Positions 1 through 11,483 of a stretch of DNA of 64,000 nucleotides are shown piece after piece. Numbering within the stretch: the first letter of the stretch is position 1; each line of letters begins with the position of its first letter. The DNA comes from Pteria penguin (taxonomy: Eukaryota > Mollusca > Bivalvia > Pterioida > Pteriidae). The notes below the pieces were generated by a model. The model did no database searches, was not told the DNA's origin, and worked only from the letters and a program-made list of their open reading frames with translations. Made by a program: the position numbers and the translations under genes. The stretch covers positions 29,758,001 through 29,822,000 of the forward strand of contig CM068592.1 of NCBI GenBank assembly GCA_035048485.1, given 5' to 3'.

Positions 1-1380
1 AGTCAATACTGTCTGTTTCACAAAATGACACTTAACATGTAGGAATAACTTTGAAAAATAATACAAAAACATATGCACTAGATAGGAGATTTGAAAAAAT
101 ATATATTTACAATTCATTTAAGATATATACATGAAATATAAATATAAAATAATGCGTATATGATAGTAGGGCCAATGAATGAGTTTTACAGACGAGTGTT
201 TTTCATTACTGTACGAATTGAGTTCACTGATAACCTAGCTGATGATATTGTTTCGAGGTTCTTCATTAAATGCGTTCTTATTCCTATAGTTCATCCAAAA
301 ACAATTTTGAGAATTAAAATTCTTACTATCCATGGTAAATGTCGGGATCAAATTATTTTGCATCACGTTATTCTGGAATGTCATCGATCCCGAACAGATT
401 TTAAACATTATTTAAGACGTTTTAAAATACACATATGGGTAAATGATTTATTGAGCTGAAAAACTGTTATCGATATCTTTTAATCCAACTTTATACCTTA
501 TCAACGCATGCATTTACTTTGTAACAAATCAAAAAGAACGCGTGGCATTATTTAACTCGAATTCGAACGGAGGTTACAGGGTAATATGTAGCGGTATTGA
601 TGAACTAAAGGTTGATTTCACACTTATGTACTTCTAACAAATATGTCTACCATCTTAGCATATCTTGAGTATGCTTAAACAACCCTCAATACAAATCTCG
701 TTAATATATCTCAGTCGCTCTTTTGTTGGTACACAACGAGTTTGTAAATTTACTTTACGAATGCTTGAAAACTGCCTACGTCCTTTTCGAATCGTAAGTC
801 AAGTTTATACAGATAAAGTAAAAATAGTTATGTCATTTTACATTAATAATATTATCAAAAGTATCTAATACATAAAACATTTGTATATGTGTGTCTAATA
901 TAAATGTCATACATTCCGATAATTACGTTGAGATGTCGATTTGAAAAAAGAGAATATTTACAGTCTATATTTTCTTTACACCCACAGCCGATGTCAAACC
1001 GTGATCTGCATGTTTGTGTTGTAGGTGAAAATAATTTAAGACTTGAAATTCAAAATTAAACGATTTCCTGCATTCTGTATCAACATTCCATAATTAAAAT
1101 CTAAATACTATAACAACTACAAATTCCTTTACTTTGAAGTGTGTACAAATGCTTAAGTTTGACATCTGCAATCTTCTTTAAATAAAACACATGTATGTAC
1201 TCCGTTTATGAAATAACATTTATCATTTAAAGTTTTAATAGAACAGTACACTCTACTAGATATATATTTACATACCTCCGTGTGTATTCAGTAAGTATAC
1301 GCAACTCCTTGTGACTCGATGCCTGAGCACAATGGTCATATATACCAGCTTTGCGTATAATTATTCAATAGAATATATTC
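1..1380. other. AT-rich sequence, nothing recognised
   Basis: No repeat, RNA gene or recognisable coding signal was found. A 99-codon open frame (160-459, +) begins at a TTG and matches no family I know. Chance frames of this length are expected here. Confidence 0.5.
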
Positions 1381-1560
1381 ACTTTAGAAAGTCATCTCGC
1401 TCTCTAAGCCGTGGAGGAAGAAATGATCGCCAATAATTTTCACTTCGAGGCTCAACCATTCCCTTACGGAAAACAGTGCGGCTGTTTTGAGGAGGAAGTC
1501 ACAAAGAGCAGGCTTTAAAGGCCACGGTAAATGAATCTTTGTTACAAGTGGTTGTACGTG
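1381..1560. other. GC-richer island with short open frames on both strands
   Basis: Base composition rises relative to the flanks. A 31-codon frame (1423-1518, +) and a roughly 57-codon frame on the minus strand without an ATG both cross it. Neither resembles a known domain and no convincing splice-site pair encloses it. It may be a decayed exon or a piece of an old repeat. Confidence 0.2.
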
Positions 1561-2460
1561 TTACCAGGCAGTTATATCAACATGTGAATCAGAGGTATTA
1601 GTGATCTCTTCGGATTAATCGATACAGTAACATTCACGTTTTTCTCTTACCTTAACCAAATTTTGTTCGAATCCATGGTAAAGCAAGTGAGTAGATCTGC
1701 CAACGTAATATCCGGGTACTCCAGCGCCATCTACCGTTAATAATGGCCAAATTTTGTAGGTGAAAATACCTAATTTACTCTAGTCAATAAGCCAACAATC
1801 TTACTGTCAGTAGTGTTTAATTAAAAAATATACTGTATTCTTAAAAAAGAAAAAAATCGGATAAGGTGGATGGATAACATGTTTACATGTAAGAATAGAT
1901 ACAGTGTCCAACCGATAGTAGTCTTATGATAGAAAGCAAGTACTGTTTTGCTTATAACTTAAATGATATACGTTTATATTGTCAGTAATTTTTTTCTCTT
2001 TTTTTCTTTGTAATTTGAATCCTTTTATGTTGATATACTAGGGCTTTAAATGTATGAATTTAGCATTTACCGATAAAATCATTGTTAATGTAATATAGAT
2101 AAAACCATTGAATATTGTAGCATGTCAGTGCAGATGCTTTCTTATGTTTTATTTTTGATTTTCCTTTCTTTTGTTTTCCTTTGTCTTTTTATTTTCGTTG
2201 TTTTCTTTTCTTTAGTTTCGTTGTATATATACTCTGTACAGACACATATGCATGTAAGTATAGTGTTAAGTGCGAAGTTCGTGACTTGTGTAAGTTTTCA
2301 TTTAAGTGTTATTATCTTCCTCCTCTATTGTTCTACTTTAACATCTCCCATCTACAATGTTGTACATGCACATATAGTCATAGTCAGAGATACATTCGAA
2401 CAGCTTTCTTAGGCGATATTTATTATGTGTTGTATACTTTTTCGGAGAAACATTTTCAGA
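1561..2460. other. AT-rich sequence, nothing recognised
   Basis: Pyrimidine-rich tracts around 1990-2215 open short hydrophobic frames. I see no feature in them. Confidence 0.5.
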
Positions 2461-2462
2461 TA

Positions 2463-2505
<43 letters not shown>

Positions 2506-2508
2506 ATA
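2461..2508. repeat. (TAAA)n microsatellite
   Basis: About 11 uninterrupted TAAA units. No element is recognisable immediately beside it. Confidence 0.95.
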
Positions 2509-3390
2509 CATAAAATTATATTTAAAAAATGCGAGATAATGTTCAATTATGAGTAATCAGTTTCTGACATGCCAATGACATGTAGTTGGCTTTATTTTCA
2601 TTCCCTAGACAGCAAATGAATTGAAAATATGCATTTATTATTTTGTTACCATAGGAGTGGACTCCATTAGTTAAGACGATCATTTTGAACTTTACAAGTA
2701 ACAACAAGACAGCTATCTTCTGAGAATATTCTAAAAACAGAATTCATTGCTTTTAAAGCTATTATGTTGATGTAGCTTCAGTTTCGAGATACTGGAATCA
2801 AACCCCAAAACAAGGATCACGAGACTGTTTTTATGAGTTTGATAGAATTTTATCTCCAGCCTGTCACCATATTTATTTCACATTGCTTTTAATTGAATAA
2901 AATTAGGTAAGGCATACATACACAAGTAAATTAATCCTAACTGCAAAGCGAAGCTGTATACGTCCGATACTGCGGAAATGCTAGTGATTCGTATACGTCG
3001 ATAATGGGAATCCGCACTTTGTGAGGTCTATGTGGCTACGAGAGGTCGGACGTTAACTTATACAATGTGCCCTCTTGAATATAGAAAAAAGAGGCCAAAG
3101 TAGTTTGAAGTGGGCCAAGTGTAAATTTACGAACTCATCTTTGCAAAGAGAATGTATGGATTCTTAGTCCGAATAAGAAGCCCTTGTCTTATTAGCGTAC
3201 GCGTGTACAGTTTTAGAGATGCTAAGTAGAGAAAGAACACTCTATCGGCAATAACAGGCGGGACGTTAATTGTCGTTATATTCTGGGAAAAGGCATCATT
3301 TGCACTTCTTCTATGAGAGTAATCAAGGCAATTAAACTGACAAAACTGATACAGACCTCCATCGCAATCAATCAATTGAAATAAATAAAT
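2509..3390. other. Unique sequence, nothing recognised
   Basis: The part around 2940-3080 is slightly GC-richer and repeats the word 'gtatacgtc', but no open frame or repeat boundary is clear. Confidence 0.45.
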
Positions 3391-3480
3391 AAAATAAAAT
3401 AAAAAAGAAAAACACCCCCCCCCCCCACACACACACACACACAAACAAACAAACAAAACAAAACAAAAAAGAAAACCACA
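3391..3480. repeat. Composite low-complexity tract: C-run, (AC)n, (AAAC)n
   Basis: A run of about 12 C (3415-3426) leads directly into (AC)n and then (AAAC)n and CAAAA units. The glycine/valine/phenylalanine-rich minus-strand frames over it come from base composition only. Confidence 0.9.
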
Positions 3481-3637
3481 AAAAAGACAGAAAAGAATAG
3501 AAAAATATCCCCTCCCCGCCAAAGAAAAAACCCAAACAAAACACACAAACAACCATCAAATGACCCTATATGTCCAAAATTAAATGATATTAATGATGAC
3601 ATTAACAAACTGCAAATTACATGCCCAGTATATAATT

Positions 3638-3680
3638 ATTAATTAATTAATTTATTTATTTATTTATTTATTTATTTATT
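3638..3680. repeat. (TTAA)/(TTTA)n microsatellite
   Basis: Short TTAA units pass into TTTA units, with no visible association to a gene or element. Confidence 0.9.
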
Positions 3681-4642
3681 CATTCGTTGGCTCATTCATT
3701 TGTCTGTTATTATATTCTTTCTAACTTATATATACCGAAAATTCCGCTTCCCAACGAAAAACAAAATAAAACAAAAACTTTAATTTCTTTATTGACTATC
3801 GACACATATACATCACATCCAAACATTTGGTACAACGATAGAACCTGATAAGAGCATGAATATGGAACAGTCCCAACAATTATTTCCATCTCCCTTAAGT
3901 CCGAGATAACAAACAAAAAGGTAACGCAATTAATTTTACTTGAGATAAAGTTCAGCTTTTACAGGGCGATAACGACGAAATCCGTGTTGACCAGATCGAT
4001 TTTGGGGGCTTTATTTAAACATTTGTTTGTGGTGTAAGTGCTTTAATGAAATGCTTTATAATCTAGGTGGATCTGGGGCATTTTATTAGATCATAGACGC
4101 ACATAAATTATTGTATGAAACAGTCAGTCCAAGGGCTTTCCGAAATACGACTGATGGACAGAATCAGGGCGATATAGAATAAGTCAAGAGATTTGCAGAA
4201 TGACTACCTATGGGTCACGAAGTATTGGTCAAGACATTGACTTAATAGTGACCCATAGACAGAGTTAGTAGCCAGAAAGGTGACACTAGTTGCTAAGGAA
4301 GGGTACTTAAACTCTTGTTAACAAAGGAAAAATTCAATTATTGGATATCGTATTCGAGGGGTTCTTTTGAGTGTTTTTGGATTATATTCTAGTTGACATT
4401 CACTTCCTTTTTATGAAAAAGAACTTAATCACACGGATTCGCCATCAGCTCGTTTTGTTATCATTGAGGACGTATTCTGGACTGCGATCAATGAAGTTTT
4501 CTTCTTTACTGTTTTATCATTAGTAGTGATAAAGGCAACTCTTTGAAGTCGATAACGTAGAATTATTGGTGATACAAATATTCATTCACGTTACAAAAAT
4601 GCATTAAATGCTTATGTAATGTTTTAATTTTTGTATTTACGA
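3681..4642. other. Unique sequence with one small hairpin
   Basis: Contains an inverted repeat, 'ctatgggtcac' at 4208-4218 against 'gtgacccatag' at 4248-4258, whose loop is itself partly self-complementary (about 50 bp in all). Nothing else was recognised. Confidence 0.5.
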
Positions 4643-4848
4643 CCTCCTACGTAAATTCAAAATTTTTGTTATTTCATTTCATTTGTAAAATCTAAATTCT
4701 AAATAATTTCTATAATTTTTCTTTCCACTAAATGTGTAGTTAATAAAGATATATTATTTATAGTGGAAAAAAATTATAGAAATTATCTATAGTTTAAATT
4801 TTACAAATGAAATAAAATACCAAAATTATTTTAAATTTACGTAGGGTT
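4643..4848. mobile_element. Long inverted-repeat (hairpin) element, MITE-like
   Basis: The two halves are imperfect reverse complements over about 90 bp each. The outer words are 'cctacgtaaatt' on the left and 'aatttacgtagg' on the right, and both arms carry 'catttgtaaaat' and 'aatttctataattttt'. The centre lies near 4745. There is no coding capacity. No clear target-site duplication can be seen, so the ends are approximate. Confidence 0.65.
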
Positions 4849-4849
4849 T

Positions 4850-5312
4850 GTGAATGGAACAGGAGTTGTAAGAAGACAATAGACTTCGCCGTTGGCAACA
4901 AAATTTAAATAGCAAAAGATTTCTTGTAATTAAGTCAATCTTCAGGGTCAAGGTCAAAACGTAAAAAAATGGTACGCAATGAAAGGTCTTGTTTAATACA
5001 CACATGACCCACATTGAAGCCCTATCTCTTACTGTTCATAAATTATGACAAAAGTTAATTTTTTCAGTACTCAAACTTCAAGGTCAAAATCAGAAGGTAA
5101 TAACATTTGGTACAAAATGAAAGAACATTTGGTGCAAAATGAAAGGTTTTGGCACAAGGAATACACATGTGAAATATTAAAGCCCTGTCTCTAATGATTC
5201 TAATGTTATGATCCAGGTTAAAGTTTTTGTATACGGACGACGACGACAACAACGACGACGACGAACCCGAGGGTATGTCAATAGCTCTCCCGACATTCGT
5301 CCTGGGGATCTA
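4850..5312 (+). mobile_element. Core-repeat interspersed element (non-autonomous, mollusc type)
   Basis: Two imperfect tandem copies of a core start at the 'caaggtcaaaa' words (4949 and 5079, 130 bp apart). Each contains an 'aaatgaaagg' word, a stretch like 'acacacatg', and 'gaagccctatctct'/'taaagccctgtctct'. A GACGAC-rich tract (5236-5262) and 'gggtatgtcaatagctctc' follow. I recall very similar sequences as abundant repeats in bivalves. The short frames across it are not genes. Confidence 0.65.
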
Positions 5313-5559
5313 AAATTAAAACATGACAGGCTTTCATGTTTTAGGTTTGTATTTACCATCCCAAGTAAATTCAGAAATCAAAACATGACTCTTAAGATAA
5401 ATAAAATAAAAGTAGGGCACCGCTAAATATGATATGCTCGCATTTTGTTATGATAGATACATGTAAATAATTTGGTACATGATAAGACTATACCACGGTG
5501 CCATCCCTTTCATAATTAAATACACCAATTACAGTTGTTTTAGAGTTTGAGGATTATGC

Positions 5560-5955
5560 GATTTTTGTTTATACCAAGGTTCCTCCTAATACACCAGAGA
5601 GTATAGGAAAAGTTATTTTGCACAGAATAATCTACGTCCAAGGGTCACAACTCCTGTAAATGGTTATTAACAACATTCTTCTTCAAATATGCATATATTC
5701 CATATATATGTTTTGCTGTTGCTTTGGTTTTTTTAACATGTTTCATCAAAATCCACCAAACGGTTTAAGAGAAGTTGCAAAGACAAGTTATTTTGCATAG
5801 AGAAATCTAATTAAATCCAAGTCCACTGACATTAACTCCTATAAATGTTTTGGATGTCATTCCCCTTTCAATATGGATGGACGAACAGCGGACAGACGGA
5901 CGGACAACAGCGACATAGCGTAATACGCCTACATTTTAATGCAGGCGTATAAAAA
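5560..5955 (+). mobile_element. Core-repeat interspersed element ending in a hairpin
   Basis: Two imperfect cores start at 'agttattttgca' (5611 and 5786, 175 bp apart), both followed by 'ctcctgtaaatg'/'ctcctataaatg'. A 'ggacagacggacggac' motif (5890-5904) and a terminal stem-loop (5924-5949, 'tacgcct'/'aggcgta') close the element. Same plan as 4850-5312 with an unrelated core. Non-coding. Confidence 0.6.
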
Positions 5956-6529
5956 GGAAGTTGAATGATTTAACAAGGGGTCCCTGATTTGTCACTGTAG
6001 GTAATGGTCTTTTATTCATATAGACTATGTCCCCATTTCGGCATTAGACATTTTTCGTCATTTTGAATACTTTTCACATAAAACGTGTGTATGTTTCAGT
6101 CTTTAATATGCTATTTTTAGCGTCTTCTCTACAGTAATTCCGGAAATCACTCGTCCGCCCTGAGTCCCCTAGTATGTTACTCGTAGAGATACCTATCTCA
6201 ATAATAAACAGAAATGGCGAAGCACAATCGATTACTAGCTTGGATCGTGACGGAAAGGTCATGAGACCAACTCCTGTAAGTCGCTAGACGGTGCCTGTAG
6301 GTCAAGGTAGACTTGGCACGTAAAGTATATCTTACCACTCCTGATCGGCCCGTTACATAGGTCTAAACGTCTGTCCAATGCACCATGTTGATGTCGTTAC
6401 CTAAAAAGTGAAACATTTGGTTACGGGTACTAAGGTTACAATCGCCTCATTCCGACGGCAAGTTTTTTTTTCCGAAAAAGGACTTTACAAATGGTTTTGA
6501 AAGAGCAATTTCTTTCCTTTTTAAGAGAA
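5956..6529. other. Unique sequence, nothing recognised
   Basis: No repeat boundary, RNA gene or convincing coding frame was seen. Confidence 0.45.
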
Positions 6530-6800
6530 ATTTAACTTGAAAGGTCATATTAAAAGGTGCCGCCATTTTGAACTTCCTGGATCCGCCACTGTATTAGTAA
6601 TTTTACGCCTTCTGTCTGCAGGTTGGCATATGCTCAGATTGCTCGTGCGTAAGACAAACGATATTTTCATATGGCTAGAGGCATCTGTCAGCAAACTGAC
6701 TGACCGGTCAGTTAGTACGCTTTGTCAATACCCTTTCAATCTAATAATGAATTTGTCTCCGCAAATGGAAGAAAGCCAGACTCGTAACTCGAGCTAGACA
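6530..6800 (+). other. Possible interspersed-repeat fragment with an open frame
   Basis: 'ccattttgaacttcctggatccgcc' (6564 on) resembles a recurrent phrase I recall from mollusc repeats. An 86-codon frame (6537-6797) crosses it. A pyrimidine-rich acceptor-like site ends at 6621 and a donor-like 'gtaaga' begins at 6649, but the 27-bp interval would be a microexon and cannot be supported alone. Confidence 0.2.
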
Positions 6801-7878
6801 ATCTGTTGATAAATGAACATATTTCATTTCCATGGTGCATGGAAAATGGTTCTGAGGACCCAATGACCGCATGATACTTTTTTTCACTTTTTTCATAATC
6901 ATTACTAAGGAGATAACTTCATTTATCTGATTTTGTATATGATGCATATATTGGCCACTCCCGTCCACTCAAGACACTGTCATTGAAATTGGATGTTGTG
7001 GTCGTACAATTCAATAAGACAAGATGACCGATGTACATACTTTCAATGTATTGGATTAGAAACATGGTGAATTAAGAGGTTTTTAGAGGTCATTCGCTTT
7101 CTGGATGAATTTTCTACACTGAAATATGATTTTGATCTATGTGACCTGAAGTAGATTTATCAAATCAGGTGGCTATACTTCAATTTTATGTAAACATAGA
7201 ATTGTTTACCATGTATACCCAGAAATGATTTTCTCTTGAAACAAATATTTGTTAAGGAAACAAACTTTAGAAGGAAACATGGCAAACGTTTTAGTAGTCC
7301 AAAATTCTGCTAAAACGTGATTGAAATAGCATTCTACGAGCCTTTCATTAAACTTTCTGACGTAGAAACTTCACGATTTAGATTTACACAAATAAATGAC
7401 AAAGCGAATTGTCAGTAATGTTCTACTTACAAAGTTTTCGATTTGTTTTTTTCAATTCCTGTTGAATCTTTCTCCATAGTAATAATTCAGACGAAGTCTT
7501 ATGCTTGTGTGTGACATTTCGGACTACAGTTTAAGATACACATAGACATAAAACGTCTCAGTCTGCATGGCACTGATGACCTTTTTTTTTTACCAACAAA
7601 GTAGACAATAGGTGATCATCTACTATCGGCACTACACATGCAGTGGCAGCAAAATCTGTATAAAACTATTTATTGCATCTGCTGAATACATAAAGAAGTT
7701 TTCCTTATATTCCAACGCAGATGTTGACTCAATGTCTCAGTGTTTACAAACTCTTTTCAAGATGGAAAGAAAAAATACAATAGTGATCGTTATTCGTTGT
7801 TATTCGTTGTTCTAGATGATTGACAAACAGTGATGGAAGAACAATAAATATACACTTTATGTTTCAAGCACGTGTCTG
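6801..7878. other. AT-rich sequence, nothing recognised
   Basis: No feature was identified beyond a tandem 'cgttattcgttgttattcgttgtt' at about 7789-7812. Confidence 0.45.
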
Positions 7879-8260
7879 CTAAGAAACAAAACTTCTTTGA
7901 TCTCCATAGTAAACGTTCCAGTCGCCAATATTCCATGGTAGGTTATCAAGGCAAACGAAAGTAGAGAAATAGTGATGTACTATGGATCGGTAGGGAGTGT
8001 CCTTGATGTACAGATAGTTCACATGGTGACCAATAAATACAGATGTCCCAGTTCATATAATTATCTCTGTTTTGTACATTGATTCTTGTACAATCAAGTA
8101 CAACCTTGTCTCCATCCATTACTTTCCTCTTTTTCATCTTTTTAAACAGTTCAACGCGAGAGCCTTTCTTTGTTGAACTGAAAATACTAAACCCTAGCAA
8201 TAATATTCCCATATTCACACATTTTTCCACAAGATAAAAGAATGATTTCCTGGACGCCAA
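7879..8260 (-). pseudogene. Protein-like fragment with a frameshift; unidentified
   Basis: Read on the minus strand, 8260 downward gives a frame with a hydrophobic stretch (residues about 18-27, MGILLLGFSIF) and then a mixed charged/polar part ending in 'DNYMNW'. At about 8050 the protein-like sequence moves to another frame, which continues as 'GHHVNYLYIKDTPYRSIVHH' and 'NLPWNIGDWNVYYGDQ' to a stop at 7879-7881. The amino-acid mix is unlike the AT-biased noise elsewhere. A possible intron acceptor, 'gtattttcag' on the minus strand, lies just upstream of the charged part near 8182, so the genuine exon may begin there and the hydrophobic segment may be intronic. I do not recognise the family. 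A decayed exon is the simplest reading; a sequencing indel near 8050 would give the same picture. Confidence 0.4.
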
Positions 8261-8405
8261 TAGGGCATGAACAACAAATTACACTGTTAGTCACATGACG
8301 TCATAATGCAACTGTACATGGCACTGCATACATACCGTCGTAGCCTTTACTGAATTCACCGATCTAGTAGCCTACGATATCTCACATTTCAGAGCAAAGG
8401 TTGAT

Positions 8406-8480
8406 TTCAGTTCAGTTCAGTTCATTTATTTCTTTATGCCATCTGGCACATCAGATATTACAAATATAAATAAATAATTC
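8406..8480 (-). mobile_element. LINE-like 3' tail with pentanucleotide repeat
   Basis: On the minus strand 'tgatgtgccagatggcataa' is followed by 'agaaataaat' and a (GAACT)n tail. Position 58810-58865 holds the same plan with a (GAATT)n tail. A conserved 3' end followed by a short tandem tail is typical of non-LTR retrotransposons. No reverse transcriptase frame remains beside it. Confidence 0.5.
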
Positions 8481-9010
8481 AACTTCAAGATGAACACAAT
8501 ATATACATAGATTAAAATATATGCATAGACTATTATATATACATAGCAATTCTCTAATAGTATGGTATTTTACACATTGAATAAATATGAGTAAAACGTA
8601 AAATAAATACAACAAAAGGCGATTGCGTGAGAGTTATTGCACAGACAGATGTAATTGTAATTGTAATTGATTGTAATGACGTCATATAATGTCCGACACG
8701 TCCGACATTTGATCATGACGTCACAATGATAACAATCAAAAGTCGGATAAACGTCACTTTACTTATCAATGATTCGGTGTATTTAACCTTCTAGCAAATA
8801 TCAGGCAATACTTGCTCAAAGTGATTGAAAATAGGGAGTCGGGAGATAGGTTATATCTATCATACTCTGTATGTGAACTTTAAATAAATACATGATTAGT
8901 ATGAGATTGATGAGTTGTGTTCATAAGGGGAGGGCATTCTTGGTCATGCCATATGCCGATGATCTATCTTATAATGAATTACACTCGTTAGAATCTTTTA
9001 GTTTTCCATT
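8481..9010. other. AT-rich sequence, nothing recognised
   Basis: Contains (GTAATT)n-like words near 8650-8680 and two 'gacgtca' sites close together (8678, 8717). No supportable feature. Confidence 0.45.
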
Positions 9011-9017
9011 ATGTTAG

Positions 9018-9106
9018 CGGCTCAGAAGCAGGGACTTGCACTGCTGCCACAGAAAGAGACAATTCCTTGTGTTGAGCAGGAAACAAACATGTCAATCAAA
9101 TTAAAG
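9018..9106 (+). CDS. Candidate exon (unidentified protein)
   Basis: An 89-bp stretch with balanced base composition sits in very AT-rich flanks. It is preceded by 'ttttccattatgttag' (acceptor-like) and followed by 'aaag|gtacaa' (donor-like). The frame reads AAQKQGLALLPQKE and then TIPCVEQETNMSIKLK, rich in Q, E, K and L, unlike the F/I/Y-rich noise nearby. An ATG at 9011 is in frame, so it could also be a first exon of 96 bp. The frame closes on a full codon, and a second candidate exon at 12018 continues in the same phase. I do not recognise the protein, and there is no other support for transcription. Confidence 0.33.
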
Positions 9107-9330
9107 GTACAACGCTTTTTCGTTTATATTTTTAAGACAGAACATATATCTTTTTTCTATCGAAAGATCTCCTTCGGTCCTAAATCACTCATCTAAGTAT
9201 TCCGTGTACAAAATAAACTTAGAAAGCAACGAATAAAAAAAAGAAAAAAAAACACATCCTCTTTCAGGAACAGACTGGTTTATAGTGTATAGTCCGTTGA
9301 AGTGTCTGTTTGTAAAAGAAGATACATGGA

Positions 9331-10714
9331 TCTACGCCGTAACAGTATACTCATTCACAAGTAAATTTAGTGTAAATTCTATAGTATTTAGTGGAAATTC
9401 TATAGTACTTTTAGAGTACATATCCGCCACACTGAAGACCCATTCATTGGTAAATCTAGTGGAAATACTATAGGATTTGTAGAGTATATCTACGCCACAC
9501 TGTATACCCATTCACAAGTAAATCCAGTGGAATTCTATTGTACTTGTAGAGTATTTCTACGCCACTCTGTAGACCTATTCACTGGTAAATCTGGTGGATT
9601 TCTATAGTAGTTGTAGAGTATATCTATGTCACACTGTAGACCCATTCACTGGTAAATCTAGTGGAATTCTATAGTACTTGTAGAGTATATCTACGTCACA
9701 TTGTAGAGCCATTCAAAGGTAAATCTAGTTGAAATTCTATAGTACTTGTGGAGTATATCTACGCCACACTGTAGACCCATTCACAAGTAAATCTAATGGA
9801 AATTCTATGGTACTTGTAGAGTATATCTACGTCACACTGTAGACCCATTCATTGGTAAATCTAGTTGAAATTCAATAGTACTTGTAGAGTATATCTATGT
9901 CACACTGTAGACCTATTCAAAGGTAAATCTAGTTAAAATTCAATAGTACTTGTAGAGTATATCTACGTCACACTGTAGACCCATTCAAAGGTAAATCTAG
10001 TTAAAATTCAATAGTAATTGTAGAGTATATATACGCAACACTGTAGACCCATTCTAAGGTAAATCTAGTTAAAATTCAATAGTACTGGTAGAGTATATCT
10101 ACGTCACACTGTAGACCCATTCTAAGGTAAATCTAGTTAAAATTCAATAGTACTTGTAGAGTATATCTACGTTACACTGTAGACCCATTTAAAGGTAAAT
10201 CTAGTTAAAATTCAATAGTACTTGTAGAGTATATCTACGTCACACTGTAGACCCATTCAAAGGTAAATCTAGTTAAAATTCAATAGTACTTGTAGAGTAT
10301 ATCTACGTCACACTGTAGACCCATTCAAAGGTAAATCTAGTTAAAATTCAATAGTACTTGTAGAGTATATCTACGTCACACTGTAGACCCATTCACTGGT
10401 AAATCTAGTTGAAATTCAATAGTACTTGTAGAGTATATCGATGTCACACTGTAGACCCATTCAAAGGTAAATCTAGTTGAAATTCAATAGTACTTGTAGA
10501 GTATATCTACGTCACACTGTAGACCCATTCTAAGGTAAATCTAGTTGAGATTCTATTGTACTTGTAGAGTATCTCTACGCTACCCTGTAGACCCATTCAC
10601 TGGTAAATCTAGTGGAATTCAATAGTACTTGTAGAGTATATCTACGCCACACTGTAGACCCATTCGTTGGTAAATCTAGTGGAAATTCTATTGTACTTGT
10701 GGGGTATATCGACG
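9331..10714. repeat. 68-bp minisatellite, about 20 copies
   Basis: The unit contains 'aggtaaatctagttaaaatt', 'agtacttgtagagtatatct' and 'acgtcacactgtagaccca'. The period is exactly 68 bp in the middle (for example 10261 to 10329). Copies at both ends are more diverged and vary by 1-2 bp, while central copies (about 9900-10400) are nearly identical, as expected from unequal exchange. It lies between the two candidate exons. Confidence 0.97.
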
Positions 10715-10899
10715 ATTTCATTCGTACAATGTTGAGATCAATGAAATTTAAGTATAACATGATCATAAATCTCTTCTAATTTTGATTCAAGAAGCCAGAC
10801 AAGATAAATTCTGGATTCATGACTCTTTAAAGTAACATAAAGATGAAATACAATTCAGTGTATATGTAATGTGATGTACAAGTAAATCCCCCATTTCCA

Positions 10900-10992
10900 C
10901 CCCCCCCCCCCCCCCAAAAAACCAAAACAAAACAATACAAAAAACAAAAACAATCACTGAACAAAACAAAAAACCAAAGCAAAACAAAAAAA
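10900..10992. repeat. C-run followed by CAAAA-rich tract
   Basis: Sixteen C (10900-10915) pass into CAAAACAAAA-type sequence. Same composite structure as 3391-3480. Confidence 0.9.
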
Positions 10993-11298
10993 TGAATCGA
11001 AGCTTTGGTCTCTGTATGGAATCGAAAACAGCAATGCTTCTATGACATTAAGAGTATAGACATTTGGTTTGGTCCTGAGCGACAGTACTAAACCAATCTG
11101 TTCTCCAGATGTGATATAAGCAACACAGGCCCTACGACACGAGAGCAGAGGAAGGGGGTTATACTATAAGACTATTCATCAGCAGTATACCGATCAGGCG
11201 AGTTATGAGCCGTAATTGCAGTGTTAAAGAATGAGGCTTTATCAAAGTACAAAAATATTTACTAGGAATTTCCATCTCGTAAGCCACCATTTTCAAAA

Positions 11299-11470
11299 GG
11301 GGCAGGCGTGGTGTAGTGGTTAAGCGCTTGGCTTGCGGCGCCGACGATCCGGGTTCGATTCCCGGGTTGCGCCACTATGTTTAAGAGGTTGGTAACCTCC
11401 TGCTTCCATGTCGCGATATAACTGAAATATTGTTGAAAGCGACGTAAAACACCAATCAACCAACCAACCA
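11299..11470 (+). mobile_element. tRNA-derived SINE with perfect 13-bp target-site duplication
   Basis: The head (11301-11373) resembles a tRNA. It has an RNA polymerase III box A, 'tggtgtagtgg' at 11309-11319, and a perfect box B, 'ggttcgattcc' at 11352-11362. A tRNA-unrelated body (with 'aagaggttggtaacctcctg' and 'gttgaaagcgacgtaaaac') and a (CAAC)n tail follow. 'accattttcaaaa' at 11286-11298 recurs exactly at 11471-11483, marking target-primed insertion. An undecayed duplication suggests a fairly young insertion. Two more copies occur in this window (34856-35020 and 19138-19220). Confidence 0.93.
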
Positions 11471-11483
11471 ACCATTTTCAAAA

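Noticed and set aside
160..459. 99-codon plus-strand frame
   Set aside because: Starts at TTG, AT-biased residues, no domain or splice context recognised.
3127..3608. Glycine/valine/phenylalanine-rich minus-strand frames up to 141 codons
   Set aside because: They depend on the C-run, (AC)n and A-rich tracts, and three different frames are open over the same stretch.
6622..6648. 27-bp microexon between good acceptor- and donor-like sites
   Set aside because: Such short intervals arise often by chance, and neighbouring sequence looks like an interspersed repeat.
11301..11373. Functional tRNA gene
   Set aside because: A and B boxes match, but the molecule runs on into a SINE body and tail flanked by a 13-bp target duplication. 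The same holds at 34856.
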